A stretch of 19,352 nucleotides of DNA. Source: Gemmatimonadales bacterium UBA2975. Its GTDB lineage: Bacteria; Gemmatimonadota; Gemmatimonadetes; Longimicrobiales; Gaopeijiaceae. A program made the position numbers and the translations under genes. This document shows positions 6,670 through 14,047 of this stretch, in pieces (the stretch's first letter is position 1; each line of letters starts with the position of its first letter). A model generated the notes under the pieces. That model was not told the DNA's origin and did not search any database. It saw only the letters and a program-made list of their open reading frames with translations. Location: NCBI GenBank assembly GCA_002348265.1, contig DEAT01000090.1, forward strand, positions 1-19,352, in the 5' to 3' direction.

Positions 6670-8157
6670 ATGGAGTTCGGCTACATCGAAGACCCGCTTG
6701 AAGCACGCGGTGCCAATCTGCTAGCGGTCGCCGTGACTGAAGGGGCTGATGTCATCGAAGAGATGGCCGACGTACTTGATCCAGCCCTGATCAGTGCGGT
6801 GCGTGCCGTAGTAGCTTCCGGAGATCTCAAGGGCAAGCTATACGATGAGATTGTGGTCTATGGGCAAGGTGAGCAGCCGAAACGTGCAGTCTTGCTTGGA
6901 GTTGGGAAGGCGGACGAGTTGACACCAGAGAAGTTACGTCGTTTTGCCGGCCGTGCTGTACGAGTGGCTGAGCGCTTACGTATGGAAGAGCTTTCTATTT
7001 CTCTAAAGGGTTTTGGCTCAATAGGGGCCCGCATTGCAGCGCAGTCGGTCGCTGAGGGGGCGGGAATAGCAGCGTGGAAATTCACAGAACTGCAGGCCGA
7101 AGATGAAGATTCGCCGACGTCGATCGTTACAGCTCTGCGTCTCGTTGGCGGCGTTCCCGTGGAGTCTTCCGCTGGAGGCATGGAGGGCGCGGTCATAGCA
7201 AGGGCAGTAAATCTCTGTCGCTCTCTTCAAGACCGACCCGGGAACGTTGCAACTCCGTCACACCTTGCGGACGAGGCCCTTCGGGTGGGGAGGGAGGTGA
7301 AGCTGAATGTTAGAATCTTCGATGAGGCGAGGATCCGAGAAGAGGGGATGCATGCTCTATTGTCTGTCACTAGGGGCTCAAAAGAAGAAGCCCGCTTCAT
7401 CGTGATGGAATACCGAGGTGGCACAGATGGCGCTGCCCCGCTTGTTCTAGTAGGGAAGGGATTAACATTTGATTCGGGAGGGATCTCCATAAAGCCCTCG
7501 CAGGGAATGGAGGAAATGAAGTACGACATGTCCGGTGGGGCAGCGGTAATCGCTACTATGCAGGCTATCGCGGAACTGGAGGTAAAGGAGAACGTCATGG
7601 GTCTCATTCCCGCCTCTGACAACATGCCATCCGGCACTGCTACAAAGCCCGGAGATGTCATTTCTAGTCTCGCTGGAAAGACTATCGAGGTGATCAATAC
7701 TGATGCAGAGGGGCGTCTTATCCTTGCAGACGCGCTGGCTTGGGGTGCGCGCTTAAGACCTGCAGCGATGGTTGATTGTGCCACGCTGACAGGATCAGTG
7801 ATCATTGCGCTCGGGCATCACGCAGCCGCGGTAATGGGCAACGACAATGCCTTAGTTTCTGAGCTTAGGGATGCGGGGGATGCCGCAGGTGAGCGTTGCT
7901 GGCCACTCCCATTATGGGACGAGTATCGAAAGCAGTTAGACTCGAATTATGCAGACCTTCAGAATATCGGCGGCCGCCCGGCTGGTTCAATCACAGCGGG
8001 AGCTTTTCTTAAGGAGTTTGTTGGTGATGTTCCTTGGGCGCATCTCGATATTGCGGGAACTGCATGGGGTGACGGAAAGCTGTCGTATCAGCGAAAGGGA
8101 GGGACAGGCTTCCCAACTAGGCTTCTGATTGAGTGGGTAAGGAGGAGAGCGGGGTGA
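6670..8157 (+). CDS. pepA: Leucyl aminopeptidase, M17 family (cytosol aminopeptidase)
   Basis: A 495-residue M17 metallo-aminopeptidase that removes N-terminal residues from peptides in the cytoplasm, normally as a hexamer with two metal ions per subunit. The variable N-terminal domain spans about residues 1-160, and the catalytic domain about 175-495. The metal ligands and catalytic residues are all visible: Lys263 and Asp268 (VGKGLTFDSGG), Lys275, Asp286 (KYDMSGG), and Asp345, Glu347 and Arg349 in the family signature NTDAEGRL (343-350). The conserved WAHLDIAGTAW lies near the C-terminus (456-466). A strong ribosome binding site (GGGAGAGG) precedes the ATG. The stop overlaps the next gene's GTG start as GTGA, coupling it to the outer-membrane protein downstream. 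In some bacteria PepA also binds DNA; nothing here shows whether it does. Confidence 0.96.
   Translation: MEFGYIEDPLEARGANLLAVAVTEGADVIEEMADVLDPALISAVRAVVASGDLKGKLYDEIVVYGQGEQPKRAVLLGVGKADELTPEKLRRFAGRAVRVAERLRMEELSISLKGFGSIGARIAAQSVAEGAGIAAWKFTELQAEDEDSPTSIVTALRLVGGVPVESSAGGMEGAVIARAVNLCRSLQDRPGNVATPSHLADEALRVGREVKLNVRIFDEARIREEGMHALLSVTRGSKEEARFIVMEYRGGTDGAAPLVLVGKGLTFDSGGISIKPSQGMEEMKYDMSGGAAVIATMQAIAELEVKENVMGLIPASDNMPSGTATKPGDVISSLAGKTIEVINTDAEGRLILADALAWGARLRPAAMVDCATLTGSVIIALGHHAAAVMGNDNALVSELRDAGDAAGERCWPLPLWDEYRKQLDSNYADLQNIGGRPAGSITAGAFLKEFVGDVPWAHLDIAGTAWGDGKLSYQRKGGTGFPTRLLIEWVRRRAG
8139..8147 (+). promoter_or_regulatory. Ribosome binding site deciding the GTG start at 8154
   Basis: AAGGAGGAG, near-perfect Shine-Dalgarno, sits inside the last codons of pepA and 6 bases before the GTG at 8154. 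It makes that GTG the likely start of the TonB-plug protein rather than an in-frame GTG at 8133, which lies upstream of the site. Confidence 0.8.
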
Positions 8158-10034
8158 GATGTATCCGCGTCCGGTCTCTTCGGGTCGAGGCGCTGAGCGC
8201 ACTTGCAGTGGTCGTTGCGGCGATCCCTTTGGGTGCTCAGGAGCCTCCGGATACGGTTCTCGTGGGTGACTCGATCGCTACGATTCTTTTGGGAGCGATC
8301 GAGTCGTCCGGGGTGGCCGATACGCTGATTGGCGAGGATTCTGTGTCGGCCGACACGATATTTTACAATCTGCCGCGACCAAAGACTTCTGAACCGGCCT
8401 CGTTCGCCACAGGTGTCTGGGAATGGGACAGGGCCGATATCATGGCCGACGGAGCGAACAACCTAGCAGAACTTTTTCACGCGCTACCTGGAGTCATTGC
8501 TCTCCTCGGAGGAGATTACGGGACACCTTCGTCTTTGACTGCTTTTGGGTTAGGTGGTGGAGGATACCGAATCTTACGCGACGGCCTGGAGGTTTACGCA
8601 GCCGAAGGCAGTGTTCCGAACCTACAGCTGATTGGGTTAGCCGGTATTTCAAGAGTGCGCCTCGATCGATCCATGGGTCAGATGCTGATTGAGATGTGGT
8701 CCCACGAGTATGAGGACGGCAGACCTTTTTCAATCATTGAGGCCGGTACAGGAGATCTAGACACAAATCTTTTTCGTGGGACTTACGCGGACCCTGTCGC
8801 TTTGGGCGGGAGCGTGGCGGTGGGTCTTGAGCGCATGGATACGCGGGGTCGGGGACAAGAACGAACCGAGGCTGGAAATCGCACAGGTAGTTGGGCTCGC
8901 TACCAGGTCCATGTGGGAGACAGATTTGGGATCGCACTCAACTACCGAGGCTTCTCAACGCAGACGAAGGTGCCTGAATACAAGCCGGTAACGACGCGCA
9001 GTGATGTCTCGGCTCGGGCGGCGTATCAGCCAATGGAAGGCCTGACCCTAACAGCCTTCGCTGGGCAGAGTACGTCTAGTATCGACGACGCCGCGGATTC
9101 GTTGCTGATTTTAGACGATTCGCGCTCTGAGTTCGGTGGCTCACTCGGAGTCGAGCGAGGTATGTTATGGCTCCGAAGCTCATATCGAAGCTTTGAAGGG
9201 TCACTTCCATCTGGACGCATAGAAGCCCGGTCGGGGCTTTCACATCATCGTTGGGGTGGTGTGTCTGGTCGTTGGTCATCTAGTAAATGGAATAACCGAG
9301 AAGTATCCAGCTTTGGAGCCAGGGCTTGGCTGAAACCAACCACCTTCGCAACAATATTCGCGTCCTATGAAGACGGTAGCTATGGTAGTAGGGTGGGCTT
9401 CTTGTCGGGAGGAATTCCTTCTGTAGATCAAAATAGCCCAGTTGCGCAAGCAACGGCTTCGATTGTAAACCGGACAGGGGGGCGTGCGGGTGTCGTTATT
9501 GGTGTAGGAGGTGCTGCCCTCGGAGGCTCTGCACTCTATAGATCCGCCGATCAGGTTCTTCCACTTGGGCTAGAGCTCGATGATGGAGCGACGGCGGAAG
9601 CTGGGTTGGAGCGAAATGGATACGAAGGGATAGTCGTGCTGCCGATATTTCTGCGGGGACTGACTTTGGAAGGATCTTATCAGTTCTGGGACGAAGAGGC
9701 CCCCTATCAGCCGCGCCAGATTTACCGTGGCTCTTTCCAGTTTCACCGGGTATTTCTCGAGTCTGAGAACCTCGAGCTATGGGCATCTCTGGGTGTTAGG
9801 GGGCATGACCCGATGTTGACGTTCGTAGAGAATAATGAGATAGGGGACGGTAGTTTGGCCCGAGTGCCGTTTTATCAGAGTTGGTACATGCAGGCGCAGG
9901 TGCGCATAGTAACGGTCCGTCTATGGTTAGGGATGGATAACATCACTTTGCGTCGAAACCTCCAGATGTATCCGGATCGTTTACTACCATATGGGAGGTC
10001 ATTTTTTGCTCTTCGATGGGACTTGTGGAACTAG
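8154..10034 (+). CDS. TonB-dependent receptor plug-domain outer-membrane protein
   Basis: From the GTG at 8154 the product is 626 residues. A longer version beginning at 8133 would place the strong ribosome binding site inside the gene and put charged residues before the signal peptide. The signal peptide runs to about residue 28 (basic start, ALSALAVVVAAIPLGA). The mature N-terminus carries DTVLVGD (33-39), which resembles a TonB box. A plug-like domain follows at about 85-175 (NNLAELFHALPGV, then YRILRDGLEVY and ISRVRLDRS). The rest, about 450 residues, is rich in alternating aromatic strands and ends in RWDLWN, consistent with a somewhat short barrel. I infer TonB-linked import at the outer membrane; the substrate is unknown. 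Coupling to pepA hints at peptide-related function, but that is only context. Confidence 0.75.
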   Translation: MRCIRVRSLRVEALSALAVVVAAIPLGAQEPPDTVLVGDSIATILLGAIESSGVADTLIGEDSVSADTIFYNLPRPKTSEPASFATGVWEWDRADIMADGANNLAELFHALPGVIALLGGDYGTPSSLTAFGLGGGGYRILRDGLEVYAAEGSVPNLQLIGLAGISRVRLDRSMGQMLIEMWSHEYEDGRPFSIIEAGTGDLDTNLFRGTYADPVALGGSVAVGLERMDTRGRGQERTEAGNRTGSWARYQVHVGDRFGIALNYRGFSTQTKVPEYKPVTTRSDVSARAAYQPMEGLTLTAFAGQSTSSIDDAADSLLILDDSRSEFGGSLGVERGMLWLRSSYRSFEGSLPSGRIEARSGLSHHRWGGVSGRWSSSKWNNREVSSFGARAWLKPTTFATIFASYEDGSYGSRVGFLSGGIPSVDQNSPVAQATASIVNRTGGRAGVVIGVGGAALGGSALYRSADQVLPLGLELDDGATAEAGLERNGYEGIVVLPIFLRGLTLEGSYQFWDEEAPYQPRQIYRGSFQFHRVFLESENLELWASLGVRGHDPMLTFVENNEIGDGSLARVPFYQSWYMQAQVRIVTVRLWLGMDNITLRRNLQMYPDRLLPYGRSFFALRWDLWN

Positions 10035-10094
10035 TATTAACACGATCCATCTGACTCTGGGTCAATTAGCATACCCGTTTGTGGAGACCATCCG

Positions 10095-10982
10095 ATGATC
10101 AGAAGTATGACTGGGTTTGGCGAAGCCGAACTTGAGATCGAGGCGGGGAGGCTACGCTTGGAAGTCAAGACGGTGAACCACCGTTTTCTAAACGCTAATA
10201 TCAAGACTCCGAATGGTTTTGATCGGTTTGAGAAAGCTATGACCGATGCCTTGAAGCTGTGGGTCTCCCGTGGACATGTCAGTGCATATCTGACTCTCGA
10301 CCGATCTTCCGTCACTGGTCACGTTGAACCTTCGATTGATTTAGAAAAGGCCAAAGGTTATCAAACCGCTCTTGAGACTTTAAAGCGTGAGCTCGATGTG
10401 CCAGGGGACCCGGACCTTGAGATGCTTACTCGCTTCAGTGATATCTTCCGTGCGCCTGAAAGAAACCAGGCTATCAGTGTCGAAGAGGATGACCTTTTAC
10501 GATTAGTCAGGAAGGCTGGCTCGGGACTGCGAGCTATGCGTGAGGCAGAAGGTCTGCGGCTTGCCAGTGACCTGGATGACAGACTTCGGGCGATTGAATC
10601 TCGGCTCGACGAAGTAGAGAAACGAGCGCCTGAAAGACTAACTGAGCAGCGTACTAAGCTTCGCCGGGCCGTCCAAGAGCTAAGTGCTCAGGTGGAGGTC
10701 GACGAAGATCGACTGGCTCGGGAGATCGCCTACTTGGCAGAGAAGTGGGATATAAACGAGGAGATTGTTCGTTTCCGTTCTCACATTGACCTGTTTCGCA
10801 CGGCGCTCAACGGCGATGCTTCGGAGCCGGTGGGCAAGCGGCTTGGTTTTCTGGTTCAGGAAATGCTTCGCGAGGCGAATACCGTTGCTTCTAAGGCCAA
10901 CGATTCAAAGCTTGCCCAGGCCTCTGTTGCGATTAAGGAAGAGATTGAGCGGATACGTGAGCAGGTGGAGAATGTAGAGTGA
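10095..10982 (+). CDS. yicC: YicC/YloC family endoribonuclease
   Basis: A 295-residue YicC-family protein. Members studied in Escherichia coli (YicC) and Bacillus subtilis (YloC) are endoribonucleases involved in RNA turnover. The start MIRSMTGFGEAE and the following VKTVNHRFL are the hallmark of the N-terminal domain (about 1-155). A helical, charged middle follows (about 155-200). The C-terminal DUF1732 region has DINEEIVRFRSHI (219-231), PVGKRLGFLVQEM (245-257) and REANTVASKAND (259-270), all close to the family consensus. GGAG 7-8 bases before the ATG at 10095 supports this start. The stop overlaps gmk's GTG start (GTGA). Linkage to gmk and rpoZ is widely conserved in bacteria. Confidence 0.95.
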   Translation: MIRSMTGFGEAELEIEAGRLRLEVKTVNHRFLNANIKTPNGFDRFEKAMTDALKLWVSRGHVSAYLTLDRSSVTGHVEPSIDLEKAKGYQTALETLKRELDVPGDPDLEMLTRFSDIFRAPERNQAISVEEDDLLRLVRKAGSGLRAMREAEGLRLASDLDDRLRAIESRLDEVEKRAPERLTEQRTKLRRAVQELSAQVEVDEDRLAREIAYLAEKWDINEEIVRFRSHIDLFRTALNGDASEPVGKRLGFLVQEMLREANTVASKANDSKLAQASVAIKEEIERIREQVENVE

Positions 10983-11635
10983 GCGATCGTGCAGCGCCGG
11001 TAGTACTGGTAGCTCCTTCCGGAACTGGAAAGACGACTCTAGCCAGCCGGCTGATTGATGGATCAGGACCATACGTTTTCTCTGTGTCTGCGACCACCAG
11101 AGAGCCGCGAGACGATGAACGAGACGGTATTGATTATCATTTCCTTGAGCCGAAAGAGTTCGCCGATCGGGTTAACGAGGGTTGGTTTGCCGAGTGGGCA
11201 ACTGTGCACGATCAAATGTACGGTACGCCACGTTCAGAACTGGATGCGGCCTCGGCCCGAGGAGAACACGTCGTGATGGACATTGACGTTCAAGGGGCGA
11301 GCCAGATTCGGGCCTCGGTCCCTGGGGCGAAGCTGATCTTCGTGCTTCCGCCATCGGTCGATATAATGTTAGCCCGGCTCATTGAGCGGGGAACCGAGGA
11401 GCCCGAGAGTATTGCTAGAAGACTAGAGTCCGCCGTTATCGAGCTTCAAGCGGTTCCTGACTTCGACTACGTTGTCGTCAACGATGATTTGGACGAGTGT
11501 GTTTCGAAGATCCGGAACATTGTAGAACAGCAGGAACTTCCAGCTTTTCATGAGCAGGACGCTGAACAGATGCGCCGAGAGATCGTGGAGCTACTGAAAG
11601 GCTATTACAATATGTATCGGCACGATTCAGAATAG
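10979..11635 (+). CDS. gmk: Guanylate kinase
   Basis: A 218-residue guanylate kinase that phosphorylates GMP to GDP with ATP. The P-loop is APSGTGKT (12-19), the form also seen in E. coli Gmk (APSGAGKS). The GMP-binding part follows: SATTREPRDDERDG (37-50), DYHFL (52-56), Tyr81 in MYGTP and DIDVQGASQI (101-110). The lid/core region includes ERGTEEPESIARRL (136-149), and VNDDL (168-172) matches the family's VVNDDL. It starts at GTG 10979, overlapping the yicC stop by 4 bases, with GGTGGAG about 8 bases upstream. Residues after about 190 form an acidic, helical tail. Co-location with rpoZ matches the common gmk-rpoZ pairing. Confidence 0.96.
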   Translation: MSDRAAPVVLVAPSGTGKTTLASRLIDGSGPYVFSVSATTREPRDDERDGIDYHFLEPKEFADRVNEGWFAEWATVHDQMYGTPRSELDAASARGEHVVMDIDVQGASQIRASVPGAKLIFVLPPSVDIMLARLIERGTEEPESIARRLESAVIELQAVPDFDYVVVNDDLDECVSKIRNIVEQQELPAFHEQDAEQMRREIVELLKGYYNMYRHDSE

Positions 11636-11645
11636 GACGGAATTT

Positions 11646-11864
11646 ATGCGTGTTTTTACTCCGAACGAGGTAGCTACTGGCACCGATAGCAAGTATCTGG
11701 GCGTACTTGTCGCGGCCAAATACACTCGTGAACTCAACTCGCTGCCGAGGGAAGCCATGCCTTTCGGTGAGGACAAAAAACTGACAACCCGATCTTTGGA
11801 GGCATTGACCTCTGGTCAGATTGAGTTTCGTCTCGTCAAGCGTCGGCGCCGCGAAGAGATCTAA
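11646..11864 (+). CDS. rpoZ: DNA-directed RNA polymerase omega subunit
   Basis: A 72-residue protein, small but within range for bacterial omega, which helps assemble and stabilise RNA polymerase by binding beta-prime. The core pattern is visible: VLVAAKYTRELN (omega's VxVAAxRARxL) and KLTTRSLEALTSGQIEF (omega's KPxxxALxEIaxGkI), followed by a basic end (VKRRRREEI). The N-terminal MRVFTPNEVATGTDSKY replaces the usual RIT motif, so similarity there is loose. The ribosome binding site AGGACGG lies about 6 bases before the ATG. Identification rests equally on its position between gmk and coaBC, where rpoZ is commonly found. Confidence 0.88.
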   Translation: MRVFTPNEVATGTDSKYLGVLVAAKYTRELNSLPREAMPFGEDKKLTTRSLEALTSGQIEFRLVKRRRREEI

Positions 11865-11879
11865 CGGCGGGCCTTAACG

Positions 11880-13121
11880 ATGCCCGTCACCCCGCTAGAA
11901 CCACGCCGTCCATGGAAGGGCAAGCGTATCGTTCTTGGCGTCACTGGGGGGATTGCAGCTTACAAGGCGATACAAGTAGCGCGCGACTTAACCCGTCTAG
12001 GGGGTGAAGTTGACGTTGTCCTAACAAGGTCGGCGGAGAGATTCGTGGCGTCGCTCACGTTTGAAGGGGTGACAGGGCGACCTGTCCTAACTGATCTGTT
12101 CTCGGCTAAAGGTGTAGCGTTGCACGTCAGACTCGGGCGTGACGCGGATGTCGTGGCGGTTGCGCCCGCCACTGCAGACTTTTTAGCTCGAGCCGCGCAG
12201 GGACGGGCCGATGACCTGATTTGTACTACACTGCTCGCCACGAGCGCCCCTGTGGTAATCTGTCCTGCCATGAATGACAAAATGTATGCGCACCCACAAG
12301 TGCAGGATAATCTTGACCATCTGCAGAATCGTCTGGGTTATCAGATAGCCGGTCCCGTTAGGGGTGCGCTCGCGGTGAGCGAGGGTGTGGGTAGAGGGCG
12401 CCTCGTTGAACCGTGGCAGATTGAGGAGGCGATCGGTCGAGGTTTGGCGATGGACGATGCTTTTATGGGAAAATCGGTTCTTGTCACGGCTGGTCCGACT
12501 CAGGAGCCGATTGATCCTGTTAGGTATATTGGAAATCATTCCTCGGGCCGGATGGGGTACGCTATTGCTCAGGCGGCATGGAGGCGCGGCGCTAAGGTGA
12601 CTCTCGTTAGTGGCCCATCCGCACTCGATAATCCGTTTGGTGTTGATACGGTGGCCGTCGAGACCGCCCACGATATGCATGTCGCCGTGGCTGAACGGAT
12701 TGGTGATTCGGACCTGAACATTTTCTCTGCCGCCGTTGCCGACTTTCGTCCTACGGACTCTAGGGATGTCAAGTTGAAGCGTGACGAGAGTGCAGACCGA
12801 ATACTCCTAGACTTAACTGAGAATCCTGATGTGGCGAGAGATACGAGAGCCAAGAGAAAGAAGGGTAGCGTCAATGTCGGGTTCGCTCTTGAAACAGAGC
12901 ACTTGGTGAGCAACGCTCTCGCCAAGCTCGAAAGCAAAGCCTTTGACTTGGTGGTAGCGAATGACGCTAATGAGGAGGGGGCTGGATTCAGTGTTCGAAC
13001 TAATCGGGTGACCCTCGTGCTAAAAGATGCCCAAAGTGAGCGGCTTCCACTCATGTCCAAGGACGAGGTAGCTGAGGAGATCCTTGATCGTGCACGGGCT
13101 CTCGTAATTGAGTCTCAGTGA
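11880..13121 (+). CDS. coaBC: Bifunctional phosphopantothenoylcysteine decarboxylase / phosphopantothenate-cysteine ligase
   Basis: A 413-residue CoaBC (Dfp), making 4'-phosphopantetheine for coenzyme A in two steps. The FMN-binding CoaC domain (about 13-190) shows VTGGIAAYK (21-29), catalytic-type His82 (ALHVRLGRDAD), APATADFLARAA (95-106) and PAMNDKM with Asn132 (129-135). The CoaB ligase domain (about 197-410) shows VTAGPTQEPIDPVRYIGNHS (202-221), SAAVADFRP (283-291), VKLKR (297-301), ENPDV (314-318) and GFALETE (334-340). One oddity is notable: the substrate-flap motif that holds the catalytic cysteine in E. coli CoaC (ACGD, Cys158) reads LAVSEGVGRGRL here, with Val166 at the cysteine position. 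The ribosome binding site is weak (GGCGGG about 8 bases upstream). Confidence 0.94.
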   Translation: MPVTPLEPRRPWKGKRIVLGVTGGIAAYKAIQVARDLTRLGGEVDVVLTRSAERFVASLTFEGVTGRPVLTDLFSAKGVALHVRLGRDADVVAVAPATADFLARAAQGRADDLICTTLLATSAPVVICPAMNDKMYAHPQVQDNLDHLQNRLGYQIAGPVRGALAVSEGVGRGRLVEPWQIEEAIGRGLAMDDAFMGKSVLVTAGPTQEPIDPVRYIGNHSSGRMGYAIAQAAWRRGAKVTLVSGPSALDNPFGVDTVAVETAHDMHVAVAERIGDSDLNIFSAAVADFRPTDSRDVKLKRDESADRILLDLTENPDVARDTRAKRKKGSVNVGFALETEHLVSNALAKLESKAFDLVVANDANEEGAGFSVRTNRVTLVLKDAQSERLPLMSKDEVAEEILDRARALVIESQ

Positions 13122-13969
13122 TGCGCGGAGATGAAAATGGAGCGACTGCTGACGCGGTAGCGCGTCTTTTTCGACAGAGGATGGAGATGGGTGGTGATGA
13201 GGTCTTCCTTGATAGGATGACTCGAGAAGAGGTGCACTCGATACTCTCGCATTCGGTGAGGTCTTCTGTTGCAGGTAGAAATCAGACCGTTTTAGAGAGT
13301 GCCATGTCTGACAATGTGTCTGAGCATGTCAAAGAAGTCGCTGCAATGCAGAGAGCGACGAGAGAGACTTATGAGCAAGAATCAGGTGGCCCTCCACTTC
13401 CAGTCGAGTTCCCTGAAGACTATGATCGGCTTCGTGAGATTGCTTTAGGATGCTCAAAGTGCTCGCTCTCCGAAGGTCGCAAGCAGGTGGTCTTTTCAGA
13501 TGGCTCGCGCACCGCCGACCTAATGGTGGTTGGTGAAGCTCCAGGAGCTAACGAGGACGCGACGGGTGTGCCGTTCGTAGGTGTGGCTGGGCAGTTTTTA
13601 GATCTCTTACTTGCGACGATTGGGAGGAGTCGAAAGGACTCGGTATATATCGCCAATGTCCTAAAATGTCGTCCGCCGGGGAACCGGGATCCAGATCCGG
13701 GTGAGATAGCTGAGTGCTCACCTTTCCTGCTGAAGCAGATTGATCTTGTAAAGCCCAGTGCAATTCTTGCGGTAGGCTCATTTTCAGCGCGTCTTTTGAC
13801 CGGTCGAGAGGGTGTGGCACTGGGGAAACTCCGTGGTCACGTGCATACTTATCACGGTGTTCCACTGGTGGTCACCTATCATCCTGCCGCGCTTCTCAGG
13901 AATCGACGTTGGATCCGCTCTTTTTGGGAGGACTTGCAACTCCTTCGTTCCATCATCGACGTAGATTGA
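13118..13969 (+). CDS. Family 4 uracil-DNA glycosylase, iron-sulfur type
   Basis: A 283-residue uracil-DNA glycosylase of the thermostable/family 4 type, excising uracil from DNA in base-excision repair. The catalytic core spans about residues 100-283. It has GEAPGANEDATGVPFVG (139-155, motif A, uracil-pocket and water-activating region) and TYHPAALLR (253-261, motif B). Four cysteines, 112, 115, 184 and 200 (CSKC; KCRPPGNRDPDPGEIAEC), match the [4Fe-4S] ligands of the family. The first 100 residues or so are an acidic, polar extension without a recognisable domain, longer than in typical members of about 200 residues. The GTG at 13118 overlaps coaBC; the ATG at 13121 is an equally good start and would shorten the protein by one residue. 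Confidence 0.93.
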   Translation: MMRGDENGATADAVARLFRQRMEMGGDEVFLDRMTREEVHSILSHSVRSSVAGRNQTVLESAMSDNVSEHVKEVAAMQRATRETYEQESGGPPLPVEFPEDYDRLREIALGCSKCSLSEGRKQVVFSDGSRTADLMVVGEAPGANEDATGVPFVGVAGQFLDLLLATIGRSRKDSVYIANVLKCRPPGNRDPDPGEIAECSPFLLKQIDLVKPSAILAVGSFSARLLTGREGVALGKLRGHVHTYHGVPLVVTYHPAALLRNRRWIRSFWEDLQLLRSIIDVD

Positions 13970-14008
13970 GCCCGTGAACCTTTTGTAAGGTCGGTGTAAG
14001 GGTATGAC

Positions 14009-14037
14009 TTGGCGTAGGGCTCAAGACTCGGTAAAAT
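14009..14037 (+). promoter_or_regulatory. Candidate sigma70-type promoter for the dnaB operon
   Basis: TTGGCG (14009-14014) and TAAAAT (14032-14037) are separated by 17 bases, matching four of six and five of six consensus positions. It falls in the only gap (78 bases) between the uracil glycosylase and dnaB, which is where a new transcription unit would be expected. Predicted transcription would begin near 14044. Confidence 0.5.
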
Positions 14038-14047
14038 CGGGACCCGT

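Noticed and set aside
7227..7805. Antisense open frame of 192 codons inside pepA.
   Set aside because: Serine/proline-rich product typical of an antisense shadow; the sense frame holds the M17 catalytic motifs.
8133..8153. In-frame GTG at 8133 as the start of the TonB-plug protein.
   Set aside because: The strong ribosome binding site at 8139-8147 lies downstream of it and points to GTG 8154, which also gives a normal signal peptide.
11012..11035. Guanylate kinase P-loop begins with Ala (APSGTGKT) instead of Gly, seemingly a damaged Walker A.
   Set aside because: E. coli Gmk also reads APSGAGKS, so this is a normal family variant.
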